64,000 nt of DNA, taken from NCBI GenBank assembly GCA_019055375.1, contig JAHQIW010000266.1, positions 62,001 through 126,000 on the forward strand, given 5' to 3'. Below are positions 1 through 10,189 of this stretch, in pieces (the first letter of the stretch is position 1; the number at the start of each line of letters is the position of its first letter). This DNA is from Parelaphostrongylus tenuis. Lineage: Eukaryota; Nematoda; Chromadorea; Rhabditida; Metastrongylidae. The translations under genes and the position numbers were made by a program. The notes under the pieces are model-generated. The model saw only the letters and a program-made list of their open reading frames with translations, was not told the DNA's origin and ran no database searches.

Positions 1-17
1 AGAGTGTGGATCAGACG

Positions 18-165
18 GATCAAACGATAAAGGTTTTGACATGGATCAGTCCATGAAGGATGCGGGATGTATTTGCCTCCATTTATATCATCTCCAGAGG
101 GTGACCGAATGCACACCCAGAAATTCTGCGTCGGAGTACCGATGTACCAAATCATTGTTTTTAGC
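18..165 (-). repeat. SINE family A relic
   Basis: Degenerate copy of a tRNA-derived short element that recurs at least eleven times in the window. It shares the tail block (AAAG..TTGA..ATGGATCAGTCC, then a GGATG-type motif) and the middle block with the better copies at 34.1 and 45.7 kb. The tRNA-like head is not recognisable here. Confidence 0.5.
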
Positions 166-1006
166 CTTTCACATTTCTTGGTCTAGTTTCGCGATCCTAA
201 AGATACTGAAGATATGGTGAGCGAGAAGTGAAATGTAACCGTTGACAGATCTAGTGTGTGTCGCAGACACCGCCAAAGAATGCCAACATGTGCCCCACAT
301 GAATTAATCATAAGTGAAGTTTTATTATTGATTTATAAAGAATAGTGTTCAAATAGTAATGATGAATAGTGAAGGTTAAATGAAATCTAAGCGACCGACA
401 TAGTCGAAAAAAGCATTTGTTTTATTTCCCTATAGATGTTTACCTTTTTCAAAGAAAAGGGGATCGCTAAGCTTGTACTAAAAACAATCTAAAAATTAAA
501 AATATGCAGGTGTTTACCATTATTCTAAATGCTTTATGAGTCGAAACAGCTTAGCGTAATCAGATGCTTAAATAGGGCAAAACAGGAGGCTTTGCTAACT
601 CTGACAACGAATAATATCTTGAGGATACAACATGCATTAGACCCTATCCACAAGATTATTCAACGTATTCTGGAATGTACTAATGGAAGTGTGTGAAAGA
701 ACAAGTTAGCGTTTCTGTGTTTTTGAACAAGCGACATTTTACGGCACATATTGAACGGAAGACAGCGTACGTCAGGAGGTCTCTCTAGGCGCTTTACTAC
801 GCTTAAGCATTGTCAGTTAAAAATTTAGTATTCCCTAACAGAATTGGCACGAACTCAATAGCGTCTCATGTCTTCGTTGTCGGAAAATTGGTGCCAGTTT
901 TGCCTGAGTCCAACTCTCTTTCTCAAACCCACGAAGTAACGCTCTAGCATAGCCATTCCAGTGCTTCAGGGAGAATTCATTCGATTGGTATTTCAATGAT
1001 ATTCAG
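166..1006. other. no recognisable feature
   Basis: AT-rich sequence with no exon carrying a good splice site and no repeat that I could match elsewhere in the window. Confidence 0.4.
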
Positions 1007-1108
1007 GCAAACAAAAATCCTCAAACAGCCTCTGAATCCACGCGTTTCAAATTCGAAGGCCATTGTGTTGATAGATGTGAGGAAACGAATCGAAGCATGA
1101 GATACTAG
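1007..1108 (+). CDS. candidate terminal exon, unknown protein
   Basis: A clean acceptor (TTTCAATGATATTCAG) is followed by 34 open codons ending in TAG. The peptide begins ANKNPQTASESTRFKF and continues with two cysteines (GHCVDRCEE) and a charged tail, ending RSMRY. Codon choice looks coding, but no upstream exon was found and no family is recognised. It may be the last exon of a gene whose remainder lies beyond the window or is decayed. Confidence 0.3.
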   Translation, partial: ANKNPQTASESTRFKFEGHCVDRCEETNRSMRY

Positions 1109-1339
1109 GATCCTCACAGTGCATTTGAGGAAGAGTTATGTTAAATAAATGACAAAATAATCAACTTGAATCTTTGGTTCATTTCTTATGATGTTTTGTC
1201 TTCTATAAAACAGTTCGTTAATTCGCAAAAAAAATTGCTCAGTTTCACGGATAACAACTGGAAGAAAAAACAACGCATTTCGCTAGACAAAAGCTTTGCA
1301 TAGGAGTGTCAATCACCATCCGAAAGCTTACATATTGGA

Positions 1340-2290
1340 AATTGCTGCACGTGTTCCTTTTTTAGGAAGGCCTTTTTATAACGCTGATGTTATCAAAATA
1401 AAATTATGTTTCACACCCGCCGCGCGCTTTTATTTATATCACTTTTATAATTCGCTGGAAGTACGAAAAGCGTTTGAGCGCGTAGAGGGAACCCTTGAGT
1501 ATTACAGTCCTTTTTTGATGCGAAATTTTCCAAAGTGAAGAAAAACCTTAGTAACAAAAATTGCACTCCGCATGTGCATCGCGCCTTTATGGTTTATCGA
1601 TCGCGCGTTATCGATCCGCTGCCAACACACACCAACCAACAAGCAAAATTAGCGGCTTATGTAAAGCTCAATCTTATTTACCCTGGTAAACTGCAGTGAA
1701 ACGGTCTATTCAAATCCAAACTTGCCCTAGGAATGGTTACGTATGATTCAATGGAAGAGATCTATCCTGCGAGTAATACTCGTGTGATGAACATGAAATT
1801 TTTTTTTTGCTGCAGCGTTGAAAAGCTCTCTGAAAAGCAAAGACATTCTTGAATTCTACGTGATTTAAGCTCTTGAATGATTACTAACAGTTTGAGGAAG
1901 GATTTTTGACCAACGAAGTATGAGTGTGCGAGGATGAAAAGAGGGAGGTGCCGCATGAAACATAATTTTAGGTTCTTTTCTCTTAGACAGCGACAAATGA
2001 TGAAACGATTTCGTTTGCTGGACCAAGATTTTCCTTTGCACTTTTAGTAATCTTACGAAAGCGTAAATCTCCGCTGCTGCATTATGTGCCCGTTCTTCAA
2101 TAAAGTCATTTCACAACGCTTCAGCAAAAGATAAACATTCGTGCTTCACAAACGTGTGTTTTTATGCAAAACAGGACTCTTTCTTCACACTACCAGTAAC
2201 CATTCAATGGCGTAAGATTTTATGATTCCAACGCTGAGTTTTTTTTTTTTTTTTTGGAAAGACCGTTTCACTGCAGTGTAGCAAGGAAAA
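1340..2290. repeat. family G repeat relics
   Basis: Several scattered blocks match a dispersed repeat also seen at 21.8-22.2, 47.0-47.5 and 62.1-62.2 kb. The shared signature is a T-rich run followed by GCTGCTACAGCGCAATGGAAAGGCCGTT-like sequence, seen here on both strands (near 1690 and 2250), plus a block with ATGTG.ATC.CGC and TCGATC. It has no coding capacity. The 80-residue open frame at 1296-1538 lies partly in this repeat and is not supported as a gene. Confidence 0.4.
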
Positions 2291-2821
2291 TAAAATCGAC
2301 TTTCACATATTTTGTGCGCTGGTTTACCGGCTAATCTAAGGTCGGAGTGTCTGATGACTGCAGATTCGACGCGGGTGGCCCGCCATTGACTGATCGAAAT
2401 ACGTTGGCGCGTCAACGTAAAGTGAGATTCCTGTCATTCGATTAGAATTGTGCTGCGCTTAAAAAAAACCCCAGATAAAACGTATGACTCGATACTACAA
2501 GATTTCCCCTACACGTTCATATGCTTTTCGTATTTCCAGCAAAGTAATACCAAAATCACGCTGCAGATAAAAAACATAACTTTACTTTGAATTTTGCAGC
2601 GCTGTAAGAAAAGAGTTTAAATACGTTTACATACAGCAGTCTTTAGAGATTCAAGCATTTGAATAATCACTAACACTCAAATAAAAATGTCAGCGAAAAC
2701 TTCTCATTCTTCACTTGTTTCCGAATAGCAGAAAAGTACCGAAAATTGGTACTATGCTCTCCGTGAGAGTAACTTTCTTACTAAGATGTGTTAGTTGGCT
2801 TAATCACTAAAAAACACTAAC

Positions 2822-5800
2822 CGGTAACGGCATAAAGCGATCGTTGCCAAATATCTTGTTGGTTTCCATTTTGAACTGCTTCACTGGCGGTGGTAACGTT
2901 GGTAATGGTCGTTTATAGTTTTCGATACCATTCTTCAATATACGACAGGGTGGAATCGGATTTGATAGCACCGACTTGACCCAGAACATCGTCCGGTGCT
3001 TTACAACGGTAGCTCTGAATTCCTGCTTAAAGCGTTCTCATGTAGTGAACAACTTCGAGATCTAACATGAATTTTGTTGAAGAACTTATTAATAACTGGT
3101 TACGATGATCATGTAGACAGCTAAAGCAGTAAAAGCTAGCTGTTACTGTAGAACCTACTTCTCTACCCATCAGTTACCACTGATATCGCAATAAAGACTC
3201 ATGCGAAAGTCTTCTACATCTTCTCTTTTACAGATCGCTTCAAAGAAATTCTCTAAATAACGTTAAACACAACACTAACGGAAGTAAAGGTACCAAAAAG
3301 CGGTTGGGTAACATGAGAAGTTTTCTAGTTTTTTTTTCCTGATTGTAATATTGGAAAAGTTTGAAAATACCGCAAGAACTCGCCACCTTCATTTCATATT
3401 ACTGAATTATATGTATTGTTCATAGGACCTTGGTTGAAAGATCGTTTTATTCACAAGAGAATGGAATTAAGAAGAAAGATCTTTAAACCTTAAGAATCAT
3501 GATGGTCTCTGCTTTTTATTGTTTGAAAAAAATTATCTTACACTTACATTCGAATTCGCTAGATTATAGCACAATACTGAGGAGGCCGAGCTTTCGATAA
3601 ACGTTTCAACACATGCAGATGACGGAGAGCTCGGACATATCATACTAGGACGCGAAGCACGAACAGATTACTGTCAAACTGGTAGAAATAGCGTGCATCT
3701 CAGTACATTGAAAAGAGGACATAACTGCGAGATTTTCAAACTTTAATTTTTGAATTTCATACTATAAGAAGCTAGAGATTCTATAACGAGGTGACATTGT
3801 GAAAGGATAAATGCCAAGTGAAGTCACTGCTCTTCTTATTGCCGACATGTATGTACTCTTAACTAAGTTATTGAACAATGTTTTCAAAAGTTTTCTAGAA
3901 CTCTGGACGTTGATCGGACGCGCCATGTACTCGTCTTCAATTTTTAGCTTCGTTTGAGGTGATTGAACGCACATCTGGTCTTTGCAATGACTGTCGGTGG
4001 TCTACCGATGTACCAAGTCAGCGCTGCTATCCTCCCAGACCAGTCTGGTACCAATTCACCGGCTCCGGAGGGATAGAACCTTTGAGCGTAGGATTGAACC
4101 GTTAACCATCAACTGATCAATCATGCGCAGAGCACCCGCTTCTGACCCACCGTATCATACACGCTCTACCTATATTGACATAAATAACAATCTAGAATGA
4201 AACTATCTTACAAACTGTCTTTTTCCAAAAACTTCCGCTAGGTTGTTATAGCTTCTTCAAAACGGTGGTCAGTTTTGTCTGCTTAGCCTTCCTCAAACCA
4301 TTTGGCTACTTATAATCACCGCCGTGTTGTCACGCATTATGAATATTCATTCATCATATGTGAATAACCTGCGTCTGAATAACTATTCATAATGTATTTA
4401 TGTGTGGGTATTCTTAGAGTGAGTGACAACAACCGGTGATCTTTCCAGTTCAGTAAAGTACGAAAGATTAAGCGGCACTAAATAAAGGCGATCGCCGAAA
4501 CGTTAGCCATAAATTTAAAAAAAAAACATATGTCCCCGCACGGGTCTTAAAAAAACAACTTGTAAGATATTTTCGTTTTTTCATGTCGACGTTTGGTGAA
4601 ATTCGGCTTTTTGATTTATTCATGCAAGAGTTTAATGTGAAGATCTTGATGAAGAATGATTTCTTACACAAATTGTACAGTTCGACTATCTTCGTCAACC
4701 TTCCACCAGAATCGTAGATGCCTTTTCTTCTCATCATGAGAATGTGTTGCTGAGTCTTTGAATCTATAATTGTACTTCATTGATTTGAAAACTTTTATGT
4801 TAGTTGAGAGTTGATAGTACTACACCTGAAAAAAAAAAGTTTCGGGACACTGTAATAAGCAAGGAGGCATGGCAAGCTGAACGCTGGTTTTAAATGAGAA
4901 GGGTCGCCGATTTGAATTGTTTGATGAAGTTGAAGAAGCATGTCAATGATTCTTTGACTCAAAGTCGAAGGAATGGTACTTGACCAGATCAGAAACTTGG
5001 CGGACCGATGGCAGAAAGTCGTTGAAAACGATGGTTTTGCTTTGAAGAATAGTTCTTATTGCCTTTGTTTGGAATGCTTGCATAAATTTCCAGATCTTTG
5101 CAAGTGCCCTAAAGATTTCTTTCCAACCTGATATTCCTACCTGAAGCATTGCTGCTGCCATGAACCATTGTCATCGAGCCGCATCAATTGTCCCATTCTG
5201 AGTGAAAAACAATTAGAAGCGTTTACATCACAATTTTCTTTGTGTTGGTCTTTTTTCACAAAAATTCAATACTTTTTCAGTGCATCAAAACCTCATATAC
5301 TTACTCCTTTACAAAGCACTAATAGCACTTTCTCTTTATTCAGAACGTTTCACTTGACTTGACTAAGAGATTATGAGAATTGTAGTCCCACCTACCACCA
5401 AGACGGCCGTTATTCCATTCAAATGGTTGTATAGCAAATCCTTTGAACCACACTGATTGATTCACGCCTTGTAGATGGACTAAAGAGTACGTTCTATGAT
5501 CGTAGTCAACATTCAATGGAGCAATAAGTTTCAAAATCTGTGCACTGCAGTCGCCACAAAACAAGAATGTCTACGAAGTTTTAGCGTTTTTTAAGCCTCT
5601 TCTTCTTGTATACTTAACTTTTTTCGACCCTATATTGCTTCGTTGTGCTTGTACGAAGAGGCAATTGTTGCTGATTGCTACATTGCTATGTAGAGCACTT
5701 GATCATACCCTCATACAGGGTCACCCATATTGATAAAAACTACGACTCCAATGCTCGCTTGAGCGTAAAGCATTGACAGAAATTACTGAGATCCTGGAAG

Positions 5801-7790
5801 AAACCTAACTGCAAAGCGGCAAACTTGCGCATTTAAAACGGCGACTATGTGTGGTGATGACTTGAAAGCATAGAGGCATTTTGTCATCAATGGGCAAGTA
5901 ACTTGCTCACCAGTAAGGTACCAATCAAGTAGATATGAATGTAAGAACTTTATGGCTTGTAAGGGCAGAATTTCAAGCGTTCAAAAATTCAAATGAGAGT
6001 GATCAGTTATTTTTTTTTAGATTTTGTGAATCGCCAAAGGAAGTTATTGCTGTTTGAATTTGCAACATTTTGTTGTGAATGATGTATTATCCCACTCTTC
6101 TGGAACCACTCAATGTGCGCTGCCTGATTCTTTTGCGTGAGTAAATCTGATGCTATTGCTGTTTTGAAGAAAAAAATTTTGTAACTATTTCGCATAATCT
6201 CAAGGTTCCGGCTACTTGAGAGTCTATCCTAAATTTCTATACGCTAGAAAAATTTTCCGTAGTCCGTAAATACTTTACGAACAACCTCATGAAAGAAAAT
6301 TGTAGACGAAACTGAAGAATACGTCAAATAAGTGAGAGAGCTAAACTCAAAACTCACGAGATATCGGTTGATTTCTCCAGTAGCACTTATGGTCCACTCT
6401 GATATCATACGGCGGCACTGTCAGCTTAAATAGTCTTCATAAATAAATATGTTTACCTATTTACTTGTTCATTTGTACTTATGACTGTGTTTTATACTTA
6501 TTAAAGAATAACCACTTCAAGGTGTTTTGCGCATTTGTTAAGCAACGTAGCTACTGCTTGTAGTAGGAGATATTACCGTATGCGGGGCACAAAATAGGAA
6601 TTATTGCTGGTTTTGACACTATAGCTCATCTAAAAATGAGATTTCTTGAAATTATATGTATATCTTTCGCTTCAAGGGTTTTCTTAGGATCACAGCTTAT
6701 ATTTCAATACGCCAAATCATCATTTTTGATCCACGCATGTCATGTGGTCTGTTGAAAAAGGGCTGACTTATGGAACCCGATAAACGTGTTCTTAAGAAAA
6801 CACTCAAAACGAAAGAAATGATATACTGAATATACCAGTCAAGAGCAATCGAGTGTACAACACTCTGTGTTCGGTGATAGTATCACTGGACATAGAGTGT
6901 AAAGCGTTCATCATCGCTGACTCTTAGTGTGGGGACTGGACCACCCACTCAGGATTGGCAAAGGACGAGAAAGGGTAGCTGTCCGACTGACGAGACTGCA
7001 AGATCGAAACACGTGTATCGGGCTCTTTAAGTCAGCCCTTCTTTATCAGACCACATGACATGCGTGGATCAAAAATGATCATTTGGCATATTATATGTAT
7101 ATATATGCACATATATATATGTACATAAATATTGTATATACATAAATGTACATATTATCGCGTATATCTTGTTTTTTACCAGAGTTTAATTAGCAAATTG
7201 AAGCTTTTTCTTCGATTAGACCAAATGCGGAGTTTTTTTTTTTCAAATTTCATGTTACTCATTTCACTATTCATTTGCATTTGGAGCAATTTGGAATCTC
7301 TCGGTTACAAAAATAAAATTTTTCGAAGACGTTCTTCTGTGAAGATGGAGGAAAAAAGCAAACGCGGATTTTTTTCTCCAATGGAGAAGATGTATTAAAT
7401 ATACTATCCTCATTGCATTTCTTGAGTTCACCGCCCTGAGTTTTGAAGTGATTTCTCCGACAAACAGAAGATCTAATCTACATTCTTTCTTGTATGTGAT
7501 ATTCATGGTTGCGATCAAGATGTAATGCAATAGAAATTTAGCGTTAGAAGACTGACCTTTAGGTTATCGTTTTATTGACGACGTAAGAGACCTCTATCGA
7601 TCAAAAAGCACTTAGTCGTCGCAAAGCAGGAGTTAGTTCATTTGTGTAAAATGTGTACCTGTAGACCACCTTGATGTTCAACAGCTTCAAGTGGATTCAT
7701 ACTCTCATAAGCGGAGTGAATACATGGTGCACCATCTGGCCATGACAGAACAGTTTGTACTAATACAGTGTACAAAACAAGTATCATTTC
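2822..7790 (-). CDS. Reeler-domain secreted protein, partial gene model
   Basis: Four exons read from high to low coordinate: 7790-7659 (ATG at 7787), 5570-5392, 5197-5141 and 3014-2822, with junction phases 0, 2, 2 and 0 all agreeing. Exon 1 follows a TTTTTCAG acceptor and encodes a hydrophobic signal peptide (MILVLYTVLVQTVLSW), then PDGAPC and ESMNP, the start expected of a Reeler domain. Exon 2 carries the family hallmark, an aromatic/Y-S-L stretch followed by FKGFAIQ. Exon 3 reads GQLMRLDDNGSWQQQCF, matching the later 'G-F..C' part of the fold, and exon 4 continues with a conserved-looking proline-rich segment (PLPTLPPPVKQFK). The last donor is CCG|GTTAGT, so the 3' part is missing; I found no exon below 2822. 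Reeler proteins are usually secreted or DOMON/cytochrome b561-linked; the role here is unknown. The intron between exons 3 and 4 holds a mariner fragment and a SINE. The start of exon 2 is a choice between acceptors at 5570 and 5544; only the former keeps phase. Confidence 0.6.
3880..4175 (-). repeat. SINE family A copy
   Basis: Matches the 34.1-kb copy along most of its length (TTCGTTTGAGGTGATTGAA, then CAATGACT and CTGGTACCAATTCACCGG). The tRNA-like head with the B-box-type 'TTGAACC' is at the high-coordinate end. It is an intronic copy within the Reeler gene model. Confidence 0.6.
4868..5060 (+). pseudogene. mariner transposase C-terminal fragment
   Basis: Reading the plus strand gives GRRFELFDEVEEACQ, stop, FFDSKSKEWYL, then a frame-broken tail. 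This is the C-terminal region of mariner-family transposases (compare the minus-strand fragment at 39.6 kb, which shares FDEVEEAC and FFDS). It contains stops and a frameshift and has no ends or catalytic core. It lies in an intron of the Reeler gene on the opposite strand. Confidence 0.7.
6007..6158 (-). CDS. candidate terminal exon
   Basis: A good acceptor (TTTTTTTCTTCAAAACAG) precedes a phase-1 open frame beginning AIASDLLTQKNQ and ending FLWRFTKSKKK before TAA. The segment SGIIHHSQQ...FLW resembles the last part of a Reeler domain, but the exon ends in a stop and lies within the first intron of the Reeler model, so it cannot be a middle exon of that gene. It may be debris of a tandem paralogue or chance. 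Confidence 0.25.
6690..7095. repeat. foldback element, family C
   Basis: Arms of roughly 85 bp are inverted copies of each other: the left begins at about 6700 (CCAAATCATCATTTTTGATC) and the right ends at about 7095 (GATCAAAAATGATCATTTGG). Between them is a 220-bp loop containing CAATCGAGTGTACAACACTC. The same arm core (ACACGTGTATCGGGCTC, ACCACATGACA) recurs at 13.5, 14.1, 23.4, 23.7, 43.0 and 43.4 kb. Confidence 0.7.
7096..7658. other. intronic sequence, no feature seen
   Basis: It starts with a TATATG-rich stretch (7085-7145) next to the foldback element. The remainder has open frames without splice support and lies inside the first intron of the Reeler gene model. Confidence 0.4.
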
Positions 7791-8675
7791 CTGAAAAATC
7801 GTTTATTATGCAAAATTTTGTTCTGTTTACATAGACTTTATCGAAAATCGGCTGAAATAAACACTCTCCGTTTTTTTTTTTTGTATGAGCATAGGAATAA
7901 ATTAACGTAATGATCATTCATTCCAAAGTTTCAAAAGACCAGTCATATAAAAATTTGCATTAATGTGACTACTGAAGGGGAAACTTTTGATACTAGCTGA
8001 ATTTTGTGAGAAATAGCGTGATGACGGAAAGTAATAATTTAGAACACGATAGAAATTCACACCTGAACTGCAGACTACTTGTGAGATTAAACAATGAAAG
8101 GGGTGGGACGCGTTGCTTGGAAAAAATAGTGATAAATCTATTTTCGCAAAGTTCCCTGAATGTACTAAGTTACTGGAACCAATAAATTTATAGCAAAATG
8201 GATTTTCAAACAACCTCATTAGTGTGCGAAAATAAAGATTTCTTCAAAAAAATCTACTCCAACTGCTAAGCATTTTCGCACAAGGATATAACATTTCTGC
8301 ATATTGAGCTATCTTCTACATCAATGATTTTTCCTTCTCGCAACATCAGTCATGCTAAACAGAAGTCGGACATCTTTATTTGGAAGTCTAGTTAAAAGAA
8401 AACTCAATCTAAGAGACAGCGCTGTACTTGAAGTAGCGTTCTAATAAGGCGAAAACCCTCCCACCCAGAATATTTTGGATGGTAATTGCCCACAAGTTAT
8501 CGCGTCGCTCCGTAGAAAAGATGTGTGTTGAACACAAAGACTAATCATTAAATTAATACTGATAAGATATCTATAACGTGTGGAGACGCTTGATCTAGAG
8601 CTTTTGACACAGTAGGACTCTCCAAAAGATTGGTGGATTTCGACTATATTCGTACTAAATTAGGTCGCTATAAGT

Positions 8676-9182
8676 TTTGGCATCAAAGCAATAAACACTA
8701 AATTTACTAACCACAAGTAAATATAATTGCATGATTTTGGTATTGTTCAAATGTGCGGCAATATTTTGGTATACAACTTGCCTATACTTGCTTTGAGATG
8801 GAGCTGTCTTGGGAATAAAATCGCTTGCTACTCAAGCACGAATGTAGTGTAGGGGAAAATGCTAGTGAAGCGACATGCAAGATTAATGAAGCTTCCTGTG
8901 CATGGCTCGAATGCGACTAAATCCGTAATTTCTGCAGTCGCATCACCGCTTCAAGCTCCATCAATCTTGCACTCCGCTTCGCTAGCATGTTGCTCTGCGA
9001 GGCTTTTGTGCATGATTAGCAAGCGAATTTGTTCCCAAGACAGCTCCATCTTAGAGCAATTTTAGGCAAGTAGTTTAGCGAAATGTTCGCAAGAAAATGC
9101 GCAAGTGAACGATACTAAAATCATGAAAATTTAACTACCTCGGACCAGTAAATTCTGTGTTTATTGCTCTAGTGCCAAACTT
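8676..9182. mobile_element. palindromic mariner-derived MITE
   Basis: The ends are inverted: TTTTGGCATCAAAGCAATAAACAC on the left and GTGTTTATTGCTCTAGTGCCAAA on the right. Inside, sequence related to a mariner transposase start (GCTAGTGAAGCGACATGCAAGATTAATGAAGC) is followed by its own inverted copy (GCTTCAAGCTCCATCAATCTTGCACTCCGCTTCGCTAGC), so most of the element can fold into one long hairpin. It has no transposase coding capacity. Related copies lie at 30.2, 43.8, 44.7 and (edge) 63.9 kb. Confidence 0.75.
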
Positions 9183-9211
9183 ATTAATATCTACTAGTAT
9201 GCAGCACTATG

Positions 9212-9427
9212 TACAGGGGATCCATGGCCGAGTGGTTGCGATGCTTGTCGCGGCGCTACGCGGGACTGATCCCCACCCCCGTCTCCAACGCTCTCCGCTA
9301 GTCAACATCGAACACCCTCTGGAATGCCACAGCCAAGCTAAGCCATCCTTGAGAGTGCAAGAAAATCTGCTTAACCAGTATACTACGACGTTCAAAAAGA
9401 TGAGGAAAAAACGAATTAAATGCTAAA
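9212..9427 (+). repeat. SINE family F copy (tRNA-like head)
   Basis: The head GGCCGAGTGGTTGCGATGC resembles the D-arm/A-box of a tRNA. The tail AAACGAATTAAATGCTA matches the end of the minus-strand copy at 32.0-32.3 kb (ATTCGATTCGTTT reversed). The two copies share the order CCCCACCCC, CTAGTCAACA-C, GCAAG. It is non-coding. Confidence 0.6.
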
Positions 9428-9524
9428 GGAGCTTGCATACGCACAGTGAAAAAGCTATGAGACGGATTTAATAAAGTGTTGAAAGTCATTATGTACAGGA
9501 GTACGTTTGGCACTATGGAGAGAG

Positions 9525-9770
9525 GAGAGTCTGTGGCGCATTTGGCTGTTGGTTCAATCCCAAACCTTGGCTTAGGTAAAGTCTTATCACTGCAGGGTTG
9601 ATGAGTTAGTTCAAAGACACGCTCAATAAAACCATTGACTTAGCACATCGTATAGCCACGATGTTGTACATGCCACCTATGATTTCAACTATCTTTACGA
9701 TGTTCCTACGTATGAGGTCGAACGCATGAGTGAGTGACAGATCAATGCCGAGCGCTTTTATCCCTTAAAC
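9525..9770 (+). repeat. degenerate SINE family A copy
   Basis: The head carries GGTTCAATCCCAAACC and the tail GATCAATGCCGAGCGCTTTTATCC, which match family A in reversed orientation relative to the 34.1-kb copy. Confidence 0.45.
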
Positions 9771-9950
9771 CGTGTCAATGATCATTTTTGGAGACAGATA
9801 ACTTTCTTTGTTGTTAATCTTTTGTCAAGAATTTATCGTAAATAATACCACTGTTGGTGTGACTGTTCTGATTAATCAACAAGCTACGAGCATAATCGAA
9901 TCTGTAAATCCAATCGAAAATGAGAATTGCGCTGAAAGCCAACATTAGTG

Positions 9951-10116
9951 ATTTTTTGAGAGCGTTGCAATCAGCACGTCTACAACAATGTGATCCGTTT
10001 TATGGTCCACAACGTAATGTTGTCCTCTGCTGGCTTGCCAAGTAATCGTAACCGTTTTTGAACAAGCCTCGTCATAGTCATTAAGACTTCCAGTGATCCC
10101 CAACGGTAGACAATCG
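9951..10116 (-). CDS. candidate cysteine-containing exon
   Basis: An acceptor-like GGTCCCAG is followed by a minus-strand frame beginning MPNLCDCLPLGITGSLNDYD and running about 55 codons to a stop. The CDC..LG..GS spacing is reminiscent of laminin-type EGF repeats, but only two or three cysteines are present and an overlapping frame is also open, so this is weak. Confidence 0.2.
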
Positions 10117-10189
10117 CACAGGTTAGGCATCTGGGACCGTCATAAGGTGATTCCAGCAAAATTCGATGCTTTAGGAAGGCTGCGTTCAA

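Noticed and set aside
2913..3014. Alternative terminal exon (reading SYRCKAPDDVLGQVG to stop)
   Set aside because: Attractive codons, but the preceding exon ends in phase 2, which selects the overlapping frame beginning ATVVKHRTM and extends to a donor at 2822.
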